From Cytophagaceae bacterium (GTDB lineage Bacteria; Bacteroidota; Bacteroidia; Cytophagales; Spirosomataceae), in NCBI GenBank assembly GCA_947450365.1, contig CANFVE010000022.1, forward strand, positions 1-44,064: DNA of 44,064 nucleotides. The letters run 5' to 3'. Made by a program: the position numbers and the translations under genes. Below, piece after piece: positions 42,472-44,064 of this stretch. The first letter of the stretch is position 1. The number at the start of each line of letters is the position of its first letter. A model generated the notes under the pieces. It saw nothing but the letters and a program-made list of their open reading frames with translations, searched no databases and was not told where the DNA came from.

Positions 42472-43754
42472 TTAATTTTATCGAAGAATTGCGGTGGCGT
42501 GGCATGCTGCAGGATATGATTCCTGGATTAGAGGATCAATTAGCGAAGGAAATGACGGTGGCGTATATTGGATTTGATCCGACGGCGCCTAGTTTACATA
42601 TAGGTAATTTGGCGGCAATTATGTTGCTAAAGCATTTTCAATTAGCCGGCCATAAGCCCATAGCTTTGGTAGGAGGTGCGACGGGGATGATTGGGGATCC
42701 GTCGGGAAAGAATGCGGAGCGAGAATTCTTATCCGAAGAGACCTTACGGACGAATCAGATTGGGATACAGCAACAATTAGAGAAGTTTTTAGAGTTTCAT
42801 TCGGGGGCAAACTCAGCCGAAGTGGTTAATAATTATGATTGGTTTAAGGATTTTAGCTTTTTGGGCTTTTTGCGGGAGGCGGGAAAATTCTTGACAGTCA
42901 ATTACATGTTGTCGAAGGATTCGGTTCAAAAGCGATTGGAGACGGGATTATCGTTTACGGAATTTTCTTATCAATTATTGCAGGGCTACGATTTTTACCA
43001 TTTGTACAAAACGAAGAATGTGCGTTTGCAAATGGGCGGATCGGATCAGTGGGGAAATATAACGACGGGGACGGAGATTATACGAAGAAAAGAGGGTCGG
43101 GATGAGGATGCGGAGCGGAGTGCGTTTGCGTTAACGACGCCCTTGGTGACCAAATCGGATGGAAGTAAATTTGGCAAATCGGAATCGGGCAATGTGTGGT
43201 TGGATGCAGAAAAAACGACTCCATATCAATTTTATCAGTTTTGGTTGAATGCTGCGGATGCAGATGCGCCTCGGTTAATTCGGGTGTTTACGTTGCTGGA
43301 TAAGTCGGAAATTGAGACGGTAGAGGCGGCCCATGCGGAGGCGCCACATTTGCGTATATTGCAGAAGGCATTGGCGGAAGAGGTAACAGGACGAGTACAT
43401 GGGGTGGATACGACACGTTTGGTGATGGAGGCGTCGGCTTTGTTATTTTCGAAAGATGCGGTGGAATTGTTGGAAAATGCCTCGGAAGAATTAGTGGCGC
43501 AATTACCTATTTATCGAGTATCTCCTGAAAATTTAGCTCAATGTATGAATCTGACAGATTTAATCAGTGTGGGCTGTGAGTATTTGGTTTGTAGTTCCAA
43601 AGGAGAGGCGAGAAAGGCCATACAGGGAAATGCGATTAGTGTAAATAAGGTTAAAGTGCTTGATCCTCAAGCGGCTATTCCATCGGATAAGATTCGGGGA
43701 AAATACGTGTTGGTTGGTAACGGCAAGCAGAAGAATTACATCTTTGAGATTTAA
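42468..43754 (+). CDS. tyrS: Tyrosyl-tRNA synthetase
   Basis: The protein has 428 residues. It charges tRNA-Tyr, which also carries the QueA modification. HIGH-type motif PSLHIGNL lies near 41-48, KMSKS-type motif KFGKSES near 233, and a C-terminal S4 RNA-binding domain at about 360-425 (VCSSKGEARKAIQGNAISVN). It follows queA by ATGA overlap. The codon use is strikingly G-rich compared with earlier genes (see findings). It lies directly upstream of the rRNA operon. Confidence 0.97.
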   Translation: MINFIEELRWRGMLQDMIPGLEDQLAKEMTVAYIGFDPTAPSLHIGNLAAIMLLKHFQLAGHKPIALVGGATGMIGDPSGKNAEREFLSEETLRTNQIGIQQQLEKFLEFHSGANSAEVVNNYDWFKDFSFLGFLREAGKFLTVNYMLSKDSVQKRLETGLSFTEFSYQLLQGYDFYHLYKTKNVRLQMGGSDQWGNITTGTEIIRRKEGRDEDAERSAFALTTPLVTKSDGSKFGKSESGNVWLDAEKTTPYQFYQFWLNAADADAPRLIRVFTLLDKSEIETVEAAHAEAPHLRILQKALAEEVTGRVHGVDTTRLVMEASALLFSKDAVELLENASEELVAQLPIYRVSPENLAQCMNLTDLISVGCEYLVCSSKGEARKAIQGNAISVNKVKVLDPQAAIPSDKIRGKYVLVGNGKQKNYIFEI

Positions 43755-43787
43755 TTTCAAATTTCTCAAAAAATATTAGCCCTTATA

Positions 43788-43819
43788 TTTGGACAAAATA
43801 AATAAACCGTGCATCTTTG
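43788..43819 (+). promoter_or_regulatory. rRNA operon promoter
   Basis: TTTG at 43788-43791 and CATCTTTG at 43812-43819 with 20 bases between. The -7 box matches TAnnTTTG at all but the first base. The spacing equals the metK promoter. This is the start of the rrn leader. Confidence 0.7.
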
Positions 43820-44064
43820 CACTCCCATTAGCTGACAAGCAAGATTGTTAGCGCGAGGCTGGAGAAAAAACGGGGTGATTTTAGGATCGCCAGGATGAGC
43901 GGGTTGCTTGTTTGGATTTTTTTGAAGGCGCAAGAGTTCTTTGACGTGTTGATAGAAATAAAGAAAGAATGTACGTATTTAAATTACGTATATGAAGATG
44001 TAGCATTCAAGACAAGGATAGACAATTCTTATATTAATAGTAAGAGCAGTCAAATATATCCAAA
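43820..44064 (+). other. Leader of the 16S rRNA operon
   Basis: The 310 bases after tyrS hold no gene. After the promoter there is an 8-bp inverted pair ACAAGCAA/TTGCTTGT at 43835-43842 and 43904-43911 enclosing G-rich sequence, then a T run. GTTCTTTGACGTGTTG at 43936-43951 resembles the boxA-like antitermination element of Bacteroidota rrn leaders, and an A-rich tract follows. The 16S 5' end is not reached inside the window, so the rRNA gene itself should begin shortly downstream. Confidence 0.75.

Noticed and set aside
43744..43772. Terminator after tyrS
   Set aside because: A short TTGAGA/TCTCAA pairing is followed by As, not Ts, on the coding strand. It is too weak to call.
43952..44064. 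16S rRNA gene inside the window
   Set aside because: The conserved 16S start (AGAGTTTGAT) is not present before the window ends; only the leader is seen.

Overview
The window looks like chromosomal housekeeping sequence from a member of the Bacteroidota, most likely the Cytophagales. The evidence is a secreted subtilase with a type IX secretion (T9SS) C-terminal sorting domain, a TonB-dependent receptor with a carboxypeptidase-like N-terminal domain, a fused MurF-alanine racemase, a YtxJ-type bacillithiol protein, a lycopene cyclase, and many promoters of the Bacteroidota form TAnnTTTG. G+C is moderate, about 40% by eye. I see no prophage, insertion sequence, CRISPR array or tRNA gene.

Layout. 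1-0.9 kb: the start of dinB (DNA polymerase IV, cut by the window edge) diverges from an XRE/S24 repressor with LexA-like cleavage geometry. 0.9-3.5 kb: tex, flanked by three copies of a double-hairpin repeat in inverted arrangement. 3.5-6.4 kb: a minus-strand operon of a small secreted protein, a TonB receptor and a metal-binding-motif protein, probably for metal handling. 6.4-8.1 kb: the T9SS subtilase. 8.2-11.3 kb: waaA-rsgA-ROK kinase on the minus strand. 11.3-15.9 kb: ytxJ, a secreted barrel-like protein, lipA, lycopene cyclase and metK. 15.9-18.1 kb: ribosome hibernation factor and a FAN1-type nuclease (minus). 18.2-23.0 kb: pgk, murF-alr, and an ArsR-type regulator with a YCII-like partner.

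23.1-27.2 kb: fumC, an ArsC/Spx-like protein, and an ABC exporter pair. 27.2-34.2 kb (minus): a lysine/alanine-rich histone H1-like protein, a SpoU methyltransferase, an acyl-ACP desaturase, a GH32 fructosidase, LpxH-like hydrolase, FtsH and RsfS. 34.3-38.2 kb (plus): birA, an acyl-CoA synthetase and an Omp85-like protein. 38.4-43.8 kb: a small lipoprotein, ilvE and a cobalamin adenosyltransferase (minus), then a DUF1648-like membrane protein, queA and tyrS coupled by ATGA overlaps. 43.8-44.06 kb: a strong promoter and leader of an rRNA operon whose 16S gene should begin just past the window.

Themes: envelope building (waaA, LpxH, Omp85, MurF-Alr, desaturase), translation and ribosome maintenance (rsgA, hpf, rsfS, queA, tyrS, rrn), central metabolism (pgk, fumC, metK, lipA, ilvE) and DNA repair (dinB, S24 repressor, FAN1). 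The least ordinary items are the double-hairpin repeats around tex, the self-cleaving-type repressor next to dinB, the histone H1-like protein, the FAN1 homologue and the TonB/metal operon. No clearly new multi-gene system is evident.
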